A DNA stretch of 34,232 nucleotides from the IMG/VR virus record IMGVR_UViG_3300050015_000530, positions 1-34,232 of that record; one strand, 5' to 3'. The stretch comes from a virus. The notes beneath the pieces were generated by a model. It was not told where the DNA came from. It did no database searches and saw nothing but the letters and a program-made list of their open reading frames with translations. Within the stretch, counting starts at the first letter, position 1. Each line of letters opens with the position of its first letter. Below, piece by piece: positions 20,288-27,222 of this stretch. Position numbers and translations under genes: made by a program.

Positions 20288-20794
20288 ATGAAAAGTGTTG
20301 TCGATATTATAAAAGAAGTGATTGCTGAAGACTATAATCATAGTAATTACTTAAAGTGGAAACGACAAAACGTAACCATTAGAGGTATGCAGGAAGTAGG
20401 TAAAGAAAATAATGGAATGGCTTCTTTTGGTCAGGGTTTGTACACAGCAGCATTAGGTAATAAAGAATTGGCAAGAAAATATGGTAAAGTATATTTTGTT
20501 GTTGGTGCTATACCAAAACATCCCAAAATTGTTAATAATTGGAATGAAGCAGAAATTTTTACACAAAAAGTAGTAATGCTTTATGGTAAAGAAAATGGTA
20601 TTGACGATTATTTTGATGCAAAAAGAGATTTTGACACAAAAACAAACGTTAAAGACGAAATGCTTAAATTAGGATATGATGGTTTAGTAATTAAGGGTCG
20701 TGAAATGGTAAATTATACTCCCGATAACGATAATATCCGATATTTCAACAACGAAAATGAATTAATGAATTATTACGAATATGTTGTTTCATAA
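20288..20794 (+). CDS. Putative ADP-ribosyltransferase (polyvalent-protein type) with IIKEE tag
   Basis: A 168-residue protein beginning MKSVVDIIKEVIAEDYNH. It then shows MASFGQGLYTAALGNKELARKYG, VYFVVGAIPKHP, a helical middle, and MLKLGYDGLVIKGREMVNYT followed by DNIRYF, a pattern of small ART domains found in phage polyvalent proteins (G-x-GLY-T ... GYDG-VI ... E ... Y-P). It abuts the preceding ART-like gene with no gap. The tag and pairing suggest an injected effector. Confidence 0.6.
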   Translation: MKSVVDIIKEVIAEDYNHSNYLKWKRQNVTIRGMQEVGKENNGMASFGQGLYTAALGNKELARKYGKVYFVVGAIPKHPKIVNNWNEAEIFTQKVVMLYGKENGIDDYFDAKRDFDTKTNVKDEMLKLGYDGLVIKGREMVNYTPDNDNIRYFNNENELMNYYEYVVS

Positions 20795-20831
20795 TAAATT
20801 AGAAAATAATTTAAAAATAATTACGATTTTA

Positions 20832-20862
20832 TTTGCAAGTCCGGTATTTATTACTACATTTG
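20832..20862 (+). promoter_or_regulatory. Bacteroidota-type promoter of the Tyr/Lys tRNA block
   Basis: TTTG at 20832-20835 and TACATTTG at 20855-20862 are 19 nt apart. The AT-rich sequence upstream closely resembles that before the promoter at 1672. Confidence 0.82.
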
Positions 20863-20902
20863 TCCCTTGATATTTAAAATAAACAAGATAAAGAATAAAG
20901 CA

Positions 20903-20995
20903 ATGAGAACTTTTGGAAAATATTATTACGGTAAAAAATCTTATAAAAAGCAGTTTATAAGAATCGGGAATACTATGTCCAAAACGCAAAGTTAA
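20903..20995 (+). CDS. 30-codon leader ORF ahead of the Tyr/Lys tRNA block
   Basis: MRTFGKYYYGKKSYKK ... GNTMSKTQS is basic and Tyr/Lys-rich (three consecutive Tyr and seven Lys), matching the Tyr and Lys tRNAs downstream. GAATCGGG (20961-20968) inside it is perfectly complementary to the 5' arm of the following terminator. It is the same length as the leader at 1747. A leader peptide is more likely than a functional protein. Confidence 0.6.
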   Translation: MRTFGKYYYGKKSYKKQFIRIGNTMSKTQS

Positions 20996-21025
20996 TGGAA
21001 ACATAACAAGTGTGTAAAATACATG

Positions 21026-21053
21026 AACCCGATTCGAAAGATTCGGGTTTTTT
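21026..21053 (+). terminator. Attenuator-like intrinsic terminator 2
   Basis: AACCCGATTC pairs with GATTCGGGTT (one mismatch) around GAAA, then a T-run. The competing pairing of CCCGATTC with 20961-20968 in the leader ORF has eight perfect pairs. tRNA-Tyr begins nine bases later. Confidence 0.8.
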
Positions 21054-21061
21054 GTTTTTAT

Positions 21062-21146
21062 GTGGGTACGGTCACGGTGGTGGAGTGACTTCGGTCTGTA
21101 AAACCGAAACAAAGAAACACAGGGGGTTCGAATCCCTCTACCCTCA
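21062..21146 (+). tRNA. tRNA-Tyr(GTA), copy 1
   Basis: The anticodon arm TCGGT-CTGTAAA-ACCGA is perfect (GTA). The variable region is long as in bacterial Tyr. The T-arm is GGGGG/CCCTC. The acceptor GTGGGTA/TACCCTC has a T2/T71 mismatch. Discriminator A. Confidence 0.82.
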
Positions 21147-21152
21147 CAAATT

Positions 21153-21265
21153 GGGAATGTGGCAGAGTGGTATGTGCAGACTGAATTGGTATACTACGTG
21201 GGTTTACAACCTTAACACGTAGAAGGGGTCTGATAAGTACGTGAGTTCGAATCTCACCATCCTCA
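21153..21265 (+). tRNA. tRNA-like gene with a complex internal insertion
   Basis: The acceptor GGGAATG/CATCCTC (one A/C mismatch, discriminator A), a Ser-like D-arm GCAGAGTGGTATGTGC and a perfect T-arm GTGAG/CTCAC bracket an oversized centre. There CAGAC/GTCTG encloses a second D-like stretch AATTGGTATAC and a long arm CTACGTG/CACGTAG topped by GGTTTACAACC. The anticodon cannot be assigned. It may be a chimera of two tRNAs. Confidence 0.5.
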
Positions 21266-21270
21266 CAAAT

Positions 21271-21349
21271 GGAAATGTTGGGTGCTGGAATACCCAAGAG
21301 TCTGTAAAACTCCCGCTTCGGCATGTTGGTTCGAGTCCAACCATTTCCA
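21271..21349 (+). tRNA. tRNA-Tyr(GTA), copy 2
   Basis: The acceptor GGAAATG/CATTTCC is perfect with discriminator A. Stem GAGT/ACTC closes CTGTAAA (GTA). The variable arm CCGCTTCGGC and T-arm GTTGG/CCAAC are complete. Confidence 0.9.
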
Positions 21350-21357
21350 CAAAAATT

Positions 21358-21430
21358 GCGCTTGTAACTCAGTTGGTAGAGTAACGGACCTTTAATCCGT
21401 GAGTCGAGGGTTCGACCCCCTCCGGGCGCA
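21358..21430 (+). tRNA. tRNA-Lys(TTT) with C33
   Basis: The acceptor GCGCTTG/CGGGCGC has discriminator A. Stem ACGGA/TCCGT closes CCTTTAA, giving TTT with C instead of T at position 33. The T-arm GAGGG/CCCTC is perfect. Confidence 0.83.
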
Positions 21431-21435
21431 CATAA

Positions 21436-21506
21436 ACATCCGTAGCAAAGGGGATATGCCCCAGGTTTTTACCCTGGTGACGTGGGTTCGATTCCTACCG
21501 GATGTA
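21436..21506 (+). tRNA. tRNA-Lys(TTT)
   Basis: The acceptor ACATCCG/CGGATGT is perfect with discriminator A. The anticodon arm CCAGG-TTTTTAC-CCTGG gives TTT. The T-arm is GTGGG/CCTAC. Confidence 0.85.
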
Positions 21507-21512
21507 CAATAA

Positions 21513-21584
21513 GCATTCGTGGCAGAATGGCGATGTTCTTGACTCTTAATCAAGATGATAAGGGTTCGATTCCCTTCGAATGCA
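21513..21584 (+). tRNA. tRNA-Lys(CTT)
   Basis: The acceptor GCATTCG/CGAATGC is perfect with discriminator A. The anticodon arm CTTGA-CTCTTAA-TCAAG gives CTT. The T-arm is AAGGG/CCCTT. The convergent Vsr-like ORF ends antisense to its 3' half. Confidence 0.92.
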
Positions 21585-22242
21585 CAATATTTTTTATGAT
21601 TTTTAAATATTTTTCAGAAGTTTGTTTTTTAAAATAAATTTGTTGAGAAGTATCTATAATACATAAATCAATCTCCTTCTCTAAACATGCTTGAAATTTC
21701 CGGTTATCGTTATTTTGAATCTGCAACAATTTGTCTTGACCATAAATTGGTTCATAATGAAATATGCCATTTAATTCAAATGCGAGTTTTAATGAAGGTA
21801 TGTAAATATCCAGTTCCGAATTAATGACATCCTTGTTATTAAATAATATTTTTAGTTCAGGATATGATGATTTTAACTGTTCTTCAAGAAATATTTCAAG
21901 TTTAGACCTACGATTACCTTTAGTTTTGTGTGTATTATTATATGTTGTAGCACATGTTTGCGAGCAAAAATGATTACCATGTTTAGATTTTTTTATTTGT
22001 GATTGTTTTTTTAAAATTTCTTTATTACAATTAGTACATTTAATTTTTACTTGCGTAATTTGTGCCATAGATTGACATTGTTTGGAACAATAATTACCAA
22101 TTCTATGGTGATTTGGATTTAATGATGCTTGTAAATCATGTTTAGTTTGACAATATGTTGCATCACAATAAGCGCATTTACAAGGCAATAAATCTTTCGA
22201 TTCTGCCAATTCAAATTCTTCTTCTGTGTATAATGGTATCAT
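21550..22242 (-). CDS. Vsr/EDxHD-like homing endonuclease, copy 3
   Basis: A 230-residue paralogue of 6047-6721 and 12984-13679. It starts MIPLYTEEEFELAESKDLLP and has Cys pairs CAYCD, CSKQC, CTNCNK and CSQTCATTYNN, then NRRSKLEIFLE, NSELDIYIPSLKLAFELNG, IFHYEPIYG and NDNRKFQACLE. The final residues (SKGIEPLSS) are antisense to tRNA-Lys(CTT), so the ORF reads into the tRNA. The start lies 12 nt after a hairpin-borne GTATTTAT. Confidence 0.87.
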   Translation of the reverse strand: MIPLYTEEEFELAESKDLLPCKCAYCDATYCQTKHDLQASLNPNHHRIGNYCSKQCQSMAQITQVKIKCTNCNKEILKKQSQIKKSKHGNHFCSQTCATTYNNTHKTKGNRRSKLEIFLEEQLKSSYPELKILFNNKDVINSELDIYIPSLKLAFELNGIFHYEPIYGQDKLLQIQNNDNRKFQACLEKEIDLCIIDTSQQIYFKKQTSEKYLKIIKNIVHSKGIEPLSS

Positions 22243-22248
22243 TTAAAT

Positions 22249-22269
22249 TTTAATATAAATACTATTAAA
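22249..22269 (-). promoter_or_regulatory. GTATTTAT element in hairpin loop
   Basis: On the minus strand TTTAATA and TATTAAA (seven pairs) enclose the seven-base loop GTATTTA. The full motif occupies 22255-22262. Confidence 0.6.
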
Positions 22270-22285
22270 TTCTTGAAAATCTAAT

Positions 22286-22306
22286 TTCGAGTTCCATCGG
22301 GGTCAC
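22286..22306 (+). pseudogene. Orphan tRNA 3'-end remnant
   Basis: TTCGAGT (T-loop-like) followed by TCCATC and GGGGTCA looks like the T-arm and 3' acceptor of a tRNA with no 5' half. It lies just outside the Vsr-like gene on the side opposite tRNA-Lys. Confidence 0.35.
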
Positions 22307-22312
22307 AACATG

Positions 22313-22352
22313 AAGACTTACTAAATATAATGTTTGGTAAGTCTTTTATTTT
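22313..22352 (+). terminator. Intrinsic-terminator-like hairpin
   Basis: AAGACTTAC pairs with GTAAGTCTT (nine pairs) followed by TTATTTT. No clear gene feeds it; it may insulate the VWA gene. Confidence 0.55.
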
Positions 22353-22392
22353 GAGCCACTTATTATTTTTATTTAGTCTAATTAAAAATAGC

Positions 22393-22423
22393 TTGCATTT
22401 CTAAAAGAAATGCATTATATTTG
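22393..22423 (+). promoter_or_regulatory. Bacteroidota-type promoter with an operator-like palindrome
   Basis: TTG (22393) and TATATTTG (22416-22423) are 20 nt apart. The spacer is filled by the perfect palindrome GCATTTCT-aaa-AGAAATGC (22395-22413), which would suit a repressor site controlling the VWA gene. Confidence 0.72.
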
Positions 22424-22458
22424 GGGTAAAATAATTTTATGCTTAAGTATTATGAGAA

Positions 22459-23325
22459 ATGGCTAAAGAAAAAAAGTTGGTAAAGACCACTACCACAACA
22501 AAAAAAGAGGTCAAACCTAAGAAAAAAGTAACCACAACAGTTGTCACAACTACAGTGACCGAAGAAATAATCTCCAACGAAAGAACCCATATCATCTGTG
22601 TATTGGACCGCAGTGGTTCGATGGGTGGAATCATGAGTGATTCAATTGGTGGATTCAACGAATTCCTAAGACAACAGAAGGCTTTGCCTGGCGAAGCAAC
22701 TATTACTGTTCATCTGTTTGATGACAAACATGATTGCATTTATGATTATGTTAACATCAAAAACGCCAACGAACTTACAAGAGACATTTGGTATCCAAGA
22801 GGTACAACCGCATTGTATGATGCAATCGGTAGAGCGATTAATAAAGACAAAGCAAGATTTGTTGGCATGGGTAAAGAAGCACCTTCAAAGGTCCTTGTTT
22901 GCGTTGTAACTGACGGTCTTGAAAATGCGAGTACTGAATTTAAACGTGAAGACATTCAGAAACTCATTAAGGCATGCGAGAATGACGATTGGAACTTCAT
23001 TTATCTTGCAGCTAATCAGAATGCATTCGCAGTTGGTACATCATTCGGCATAAGCGGTGGTAACACAATCACATATTCTGCAAACTCTGTTGGCGTTGCA
23101 AACATGTCAGCAACACTTAATTGTGTAGCTACTTCATACAGAAGTATGAGTTCAAAGAGTGCTGATTTTAAAACAAGGTCAAAATCTTTGATTGACAATC
23201 AGGATGACGATAAAAATGTTCAGGATTTTAACTCTGGAACTATCACAACAAACGGAAATACTGGACAAGCATTTACCGTTTCAAATACAACTAACAATGT
23301 AGTCGTTGATAACGACAAAAAATAA
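22459..23325 (+). CDS. VWA-domain (MIDAS) protein
   Basis: A 288-residue protein with a Lys/Thr-rich N-terminal 40 residues and then a von Willebrand A fold: CVLDRSGSM (DxSxS at 50-54), PRGTTALYDA (MIDAS Thr near 116) and VCVVTDGLENAS (Asp152). Residues about 165-200 complete the fold (WNFIYLAANQNAFAVG). The Asn/Thr/Ser-rich tail is low complexity. There is no signal peptide. VWA proteins bind metal and protein partners; T4-like and large phages encode some of unknown role. It is a single gene flanked by its own promoter and terminator. Confidence 0.85.
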   Translation: MAKEKKLVKTTTTTKKEVKPKKKVTTTVVTTTVTEEIISNERTHIICVLDRSGSMGGIMSDSIGGFNEFLRQQKALPGEATITVHLFDDKHDCIYDYVNIKNANELTRDIWYPRGTTALYDAIGRAINKDKARFVGMGKEAPSKVLVCVVTDGLENASTEFKREDIQKLIKACENDDWNFIYLAANQNAFAVGTSFGISGGNTITYSANSVGVANMSATLNCVATSYRSMSSKSADFKTRSKSLIDNQDDDKNVQDFNSGTITTNGNTGQAFTVSNTTNNVVVDNDKK

Positions 23326-23365
23326 AGAATTTTTTTTCTGTTTTTGTATCTATTTCGTTTTTTTT

Positions 23366-23391
23366 AAGGGCACTTTCGAGTGCCCTTTTTT
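23366..23391 (+). terminator. Intrinsic terminator after the VWA gene
   Basis: AAGGGCACT-ttcg-AGTGCCCTT followed by a T-run. Confidence 0.92.
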
Positions 23392-23458
23392 CTTAAATGT
23401 CTGTGAGTAAATTCGTTAAAATTTATTTAAATATTTTTGCACTTATTTGAATAAACCC

Positions 23459-23489
23459 TTGTATTTATGAAGGCTTATGAATATATTTG
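23459..23489 (+). promoter_or_regulatory. Bacteroidota-type promoter of the NrdJ gene
   Basis: TTG (23459) and TATATTTG (23482-23489) are 20 nt apart. A second -7-like TATTTTTG lies at 23432. A GTATTTAT overlaps the -33 box but is too far from the start to match its class. Confidence 0.65.
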
Positions 23490-23521
23490 CCAACATAATT
23501 TTATAAAAAATTATTAAACGA

Positions 23522-26086
23522 ATGACAGAAAAAAATCTCAAAACTTACAGCAAACAAGAAATCGAAAAAGCAACTCTCCCTTATTTTAAAGGTGACGAAA
23601 TGGCAACAGCAGTTTGGATTAAAAAATACTGCTTAAAAGACGAAAAAAACTACTACGAATTAACACCCGATGACATGCATCGGAGAATTGCCAGAGAACT
23701 GGCAAGAATTGAGGCAAAATACCCCAATCCACTCTCAGAAGAACTGATTTACGAAACACTTAAAAACTTTAAACGAATTGTACCACAAGGAAGTCCTATG
23801 TCAGGAATTGGCAATAATTTCCAAGTGGTATCTTTGTCTAATTGTTTTGTTATCGGAAATGGTAAAGAGGGTGACAGTTATGGCGGTATATTGAAAATCG
23901 ACCAAGAACAGGTCCAATTAATGAAACGCAGGGGTGGTGTCGGACATGATTTATCACACATCAGACCATCGGGAAGTCCCGTTAAAAACTCCGCAATTAC
24001 TTCAACAGGTATTGTTCCTTTCATGGAAAGATATTCAAACAGTACAAGAGAAGTAGCACAGGATGGTCGCAGGGGCGCACTGATGTTAAGTGTTTCAATT
24101 AATCATCCAGACTCAGAAGCATTTATTGATGCTAAAATGACTCCGGGAAAAATTACGGGTGCAAATGTGTCAGTGAAACTTACTGATAAGTTTATGGAAG
24201 CTGCAACACAGGGAACTACATTTATTCAACAGCATCCAATTGTAGGTGAAGCTAAGTACACGAAAAAAATCGATGCACAAAAACTTTGGAAGAAAATTAT
24301 TTACAATGCGTGGAAATCTGCAGAACCTGGAATTTTATTCTGGGACCAAATCATGCGTGAAAGCATTCCCGATTGTTATGCCGACTTGGGTTATGAAACT
24401 GTAAGTACAAATCCTTGTGGTGAAATTCCTTTATGCGCAGATGATAGTTGTAGATTATTATGTGTAAATCTTTACGGGTATGTTGTTAATCCATTCACAG
24501 TTGACGCATACTTTGATTGGGATTTATTTATGAGTGATGTAATTACTGCTCAAAGATACATGGACGACATTATTGACTTAGAAATAGAAAAAATTGATGC
24601 AATACTTGCAAAGATTAAATCAGACCCCGAAGACGAATTCTTAAAATTAATGGAAATTCGTCTATGGGAAAGAATCAGAGATAAAACCGAAAGAGGTCGT
24701 AGAACAGGATTAGGCGTAACTGCAGAAGGCGATATGCTTGCAGCATTAGGATTTACATATGGCACTGACAAAGCAACAGATTTTAGCGAAAATATTCATA
24801 AGACACTCAAATTAAATGCTTATAAGTCAAGTGTTAACATGGCAAAAGAACGTGGTGCATTCGCAATATATGATGCACAGCGTGAAATATATAATCCGTT
24901 TATTCAAAGAATTGCCAGTGAAGACCCCGTACTATACGACAGAATGGTTAAATATGGCAGAAGAAATATCGCCTTACTTACAATTGCTCCAACAGGTACT
25001 GCAAGTCTTATGACCCAAACTACTTCGGGTATTGAGTCAGTATATCTTCCCGTTTATATGAGAAGAAGAAAAATCAATCCACAGGAAAAAGATGCACGCA
25101 TTGATTTTGTCGATGACGAAGGAATTGCATGGCAGGAATATCCCGTATTTCACTATCAGTTTGACACATGGTTACAGGCAAACGGTTATGATGTTAATGT
25201 GGTTAAGTCAATGACAAAAGAACAGCGTGCGGAAATTATAAAGAAATCTCCGTATCATAAAGCAAGTGCAAATGATGTTGATTGGGTTAAAAAGGTTGAA
25301 ATGCAGGGTCGTATACAAAAACACGTGGACCATTCAATCTCAGTAACAGTTAATCTACCCAAGGATGTTACCGAAGAAACCGTTTCTAAGGTATATGAGA
25401 CCGCTTGGAAAACTGGTTGTAAAGGTTGTACTGTTTATCGTGATGGCTCACGTAGCGGTGTTCTTCTTGCAGAAACAGACAGGAAAGACGAAAAGTTTCA
25501 TGAAGTTCATGCACCGAAACGTCCGAAAAGACTTAAAGGCGAAATACACAGATTCCAAAATGCTTTGGAAAAGTGGATTGCTGTCGTTGGTATTAAGGAT
25601 GGCAGACCATATGAAATCTTCACAGGTAAACTTGAAAACGGTCTAAGCAAATTACCGCCAACAGTTAAAGATTGTGAAGTCGTTAAGAACATCATTGAAA
25701 AAGAGGAATTGGATGAAAATGGCGTAATGGTTAAAGTAAGAATCAAACGTTATGACATTGAATATATTGACAGTGATGGTGTTAAACAAACACATACAGG
25801 ACTTAATCATGCATTTAACCCAGAGTTTTGGAACTATGCTAAGTTAATCTCTGGAATTATGAGACATGGAATGCCAATTCTTAAACAATATGAACTTATT
25901 GAATCCCTGAACTTTAGTCAAGATTATATTAACACATGGAAAAACGGTGTAGCTCGTACAATAAAAAAATATATTAAAGATGGTGAGAAGGGCAAAGGCA
26001 AGTGTCCTGAGTGTGGTAGTGAAGACCTAATATACCAAGAAGGTTGCCTTATTTGTAAGGCGTGTGGGTCAAGTAAATGTGGATAA
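23522..26086 (+). CDS. nrdJ: Class II (adenosylcobalamin-dependent) ribonucleotide reductase
   Basis: An 854-residue NrdJ-type reductase converting ribonucleotides to deoxyribonucleotides using B12. It has the N-terminal ATP-cone-free start, SPMSGIGNNFQVVSLSNCFVI with the substrate-site Cys, GGVGHDLSHIRPSGSPVKN, STNPCGEIPLCADDSCRLLCVN (near residue 297, NPCGE glycyl/thiyl region) and APTGTASLMTQTTSG (near 489). The C-terminal zinc ribbon CPECGSEDL ... CKACGSSKCG is typical of NrdJ. The length is near the family norm. Oxygen independence but B12 need suggests a host with cobalamin supply. No NrdD or NrdG is seen. Confidence 0.95.
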   Translation: MTEKNLKTYSKQEIEKATLPYFKGDEMATAVWIKKYCLKDEKNYYELTPDDMHRRIARELARIEAKYPNPLSEELIYETLKNFKRIVPQGSPMSGIGNNFQVVSLSNCFVIGNGKEGDSYGGILKIDQEQVQLMKRRGGVGHDLSHIRPSGSPVKNSAITSTGIVPFMERYSNSTREVAQDGRRGALMLSVSINHPDSEAFIDAKMTPGKITGANVSVKLTDKFMEAATQGTTFIQQHPIVGEAKYTKKIDAQKLWKKIIYNAWKSAEPGILFWDQIMRESIPDCYADLGYETVSTNPCGEIPLCADDSCRLLCVNLYGYVVNPFTVDAYFDWDLFMSDVITAQRYMDDIIDLEIEKIDAILAKIKSDPEDEFLKLMEIRLWERIRDKTERGRRTGLGVTAEGDMLAALGFTYGTDKATDFSENIHKTLKLNAYKSSVNMAKERGAFAIYDAQREIYNPFIQRIASEDPVLYDRMVKYGRRNIALLTIAPTGTASLMTQTTSGIESVYLPVYMRRRKINPQEKDARIDFVDDEGIAWQEYPVFHYQFDTWLQANGYDVNVVKSMTKEQRAEIIKKSPYHKASANDVDWVKKVEMQGRIQKHVDHSISVTVNLPKDVTEETVSKVYETAWKTGCKGCTVYRDGSRSGVLLAETDRKDEKFHEVHAPKRPKRLKGEIHRFQNALEKWIAVVGIKDGRPYEIFTGKLENGLSKLPPTVKDCEVVKNIIEKEELDENGVMVKVRIKRYDIEYIDSDGVKQTHTGLNHAFNPEFWNYAKLISGIMRHGMPILKQYELIESLNFSQDYINTWKNGVARTIKKYIKDGEKGKGKCPECGSEDLIYQEGCLICKACGSSKCG

Positions 26087-26098
26087 AAAATGTAAATA

Positions 26099-26129
26099 TT
26101 TGCTTATTGTAAAATTTTATATATCTTTG
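26099..26129 (+). promoter_or_regulatory. Bacteroidota-type promoter
   Basis: TTTG (26099-26102) and TATCTTTG (26122-26129) are 19 nt apart. Ends 21 nt before the helicase-fragment start. Confidence 0.8.
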
Positions 26130-26150
26130 TGATTCATTTAACTGTAACAT

Positions 26151-26420
26151 ATGAATAATTGGTTCGAAAGTAGAAATCTCAAGGTATTAGCATACCAAAC
26201 AGAAACAATAAACAAAGTCAAAGATAGTCTAAGCAGTCAGGAAATAACAGTACTGGCTGCTTGTCCATCGGCAGGTAAAACAATAATGGCAATTCATTGC
26301 ATTGAGGACTTTTTGCAGAAGAATCCCGATTCAAAGGTAATTGTATTGGCACATGGTACAACGATTCTCCGTACACAATTTCATGATGTATTGGAAGAAA
26401 TCAAACCAGACTTCACATAA
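26151..26420 (+). pseudogene. Truncated SF2 helicase (N-terminal 89 aa)
   Basis: MNNWFESRNLKVLAYQTETI resembles a Q-motif-like start, followed by VLAACPSAGKTIMAIHCIED (Walker A) and KVIVLAHGTTILRTQF (motif Ia), the front end of a UvsW/type III-restriction-like SF2 helicase. The frame then stops at 26418; motifs II-VI are absent. The sequence continues in another frame as an unrelated coding segment, so this is a deletion or rearrangement remnant. It still has a good promoter and might make a short protein. Confidence 0.7.
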
Positions 26421-26466
26421 CGGCTTTGCTCCGCTTGTTGACTTGGAAGAGTCTACCGACTTCTAC

Positions 26467-26874
26467 ATGTCAGTGAATCTTGCAACAAAAATCAAAGGTC
26501 TTTCAAGTCTTGGTAAGGTTGAAGATGTAGTTACCAAACTGAAAAGTGGTGCATCGTTGAAGCCGGGTGAAGCTATTATGGCTGACCCAGTGAAAAAATA
26601 TCTTGCCGTACTTGATTCAGAACTTTACACTGCTTCAACACCTGACCTGCAGAAAGAAATGTTGAAAAACTATCTTACAAGCAAGTCAACCGAGTCAAAT
26701 AAGAAGAAGAGAAACGCTATGCAGGAAATTGCACAGATTAAATTCTCTCTTATTCTTAGCAAAAAATGGTTCAAGGAATTCAAAACTTTTGATGAGAATA
26801 CCCTGAATCTTAAACTTGACGGACAGGATTTAGCATTTACTTTCGACATGAGTGAAAAAGAAGTTAAAATCTAA
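26467..26874 (+). CDS. C-terminal fragment of an unidentified phage protein
   Basis: Coding-like sequence in this frame begins near 26417 (NGFAPLVDLEESTDFY) without a start, just where the helicase frame ends. The first usable ATG is at 26467, giving 135 residues. Helical, Lys-rich segments (LATKIKGLSSLGKVEDVVTK, PGEAIMADPVKKYLAVLD, NYLTSKSTESNKKKRNAMQE) end in a beta-rich GQDLAFTFDMSEKEVKI. Probably the tail of a larger ancestral gene. It may be expressed by reinitiation. Function unknown. Confidence 0.6.
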   Translation: MSVNLATKIKGLSSLGKVEDVVTKLKSGASLKPGEAIMADPVKKYLAVLDSELYTASTPDLQKEMLKNYLTSKSTESNKKKRNAMQEIAQIKFSLILSKKWFKEFKTFDENTLNLKLDGQDLAFTFDMSEKEVKI

Positions 26875-26898
26875 ACTTCAGATTTACAGATACTTAAA

Positions 26899-26928
26899 AA
26901 CCTCAGAAAATTTTCTGAGGTTTTTTTT
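26899..26928 (+). terminator. Intrinsic terminator
   Basis: AACCTCAGAAAA pairs with TTTTCTGAGGTT followed by a T-run. Confidence 0.92.
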
Positions 26929-26948
26929 ATAAAATAATTTGAAAAAAG

Positions 26949-26979
26949 TTTGGTGGTAATGAAAGTTTATTTATCTTTG
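26949..26979 (+). promoter_or_regulatory. Bacteroidota-type promoter of tRNA block 3
   Basis: TTTG (26949-26952) and TATCTTTG (26972-26979) are 19 nt apart. It is followed by CCAAGTATTTAA, as at the 1672 promoter. Confidence 0.85.
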
Positions 26980-27020
26980 CCAAGTATTTAATAGAAAACG
27001 AACACATAATTTTTAGACTA

Positions 27021-27140
27021 ATGAAAACGTACAGGAACATATCAAGCATTTCAACATCGACCACAAGTCGTAATGGAAATGGTATATTCTGTTCAGATTT
27101 CACAGGCAGAAATATTATGGATGGGGTTATGGTGATATAA
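27021..27140 (+). CDS. 39-codon leader ORF ahead of tRNA block 3
   Basis: MKTYRNISSISTSTTSRNGN ... MDGVMVI is rich in Ser, Thr, Asn and Ile, the kinds of tRNA encoded downstream. GGGGTT (27123-27128) near its end is complementary to AACCCC (27175-27180), which overlaps the 5' arm of the next terminator. Same architecture as the leaders at 1747 and 20903. Confidence 0.55.
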   Translation: MKTYRNISSISTSTTSRNGNGIFCSDFTGRNIMDGVMVI

Positions 27141-27177
27141 TTGACTGGTAAATAAAAAACCACAATAAAATCAGAAC

Positions 27178-27210
27178 CCCGAAAATCCAAAGTTTTCGGG
27201 TTTTTTTTTG
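27178..27210 (+). terminator. Attenuator-like intrinsic terminator 3
   Basis: CCCGAAAA (27178-27185) pairs with TTTTCGGG (27193-27200), then a run of nine T. Its 5' arm partly overlaps the alternative pairing with the leader ORF. tRNA-Thr starts 13 nt later. Confidence 0.82.
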
Positions 27211-27222
27211 TTCTTTACATAT

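Noticed and set aside
23477-23506. Nine-codon ORF (MNIFANIIL) before NrdJ as a leader peptide
   Set aside because: No terminator or alternative hairpin accompanies it and it overlaps the promoter -7 box.
24550-25746. Internal frames in the NrdJ gene (24550-24771 minus, 24816-25013, 25365-25646, 25507-25746 minus)
   Set aside because: They overlap a long gene with clear NrdJ motifs and show no independent signals.
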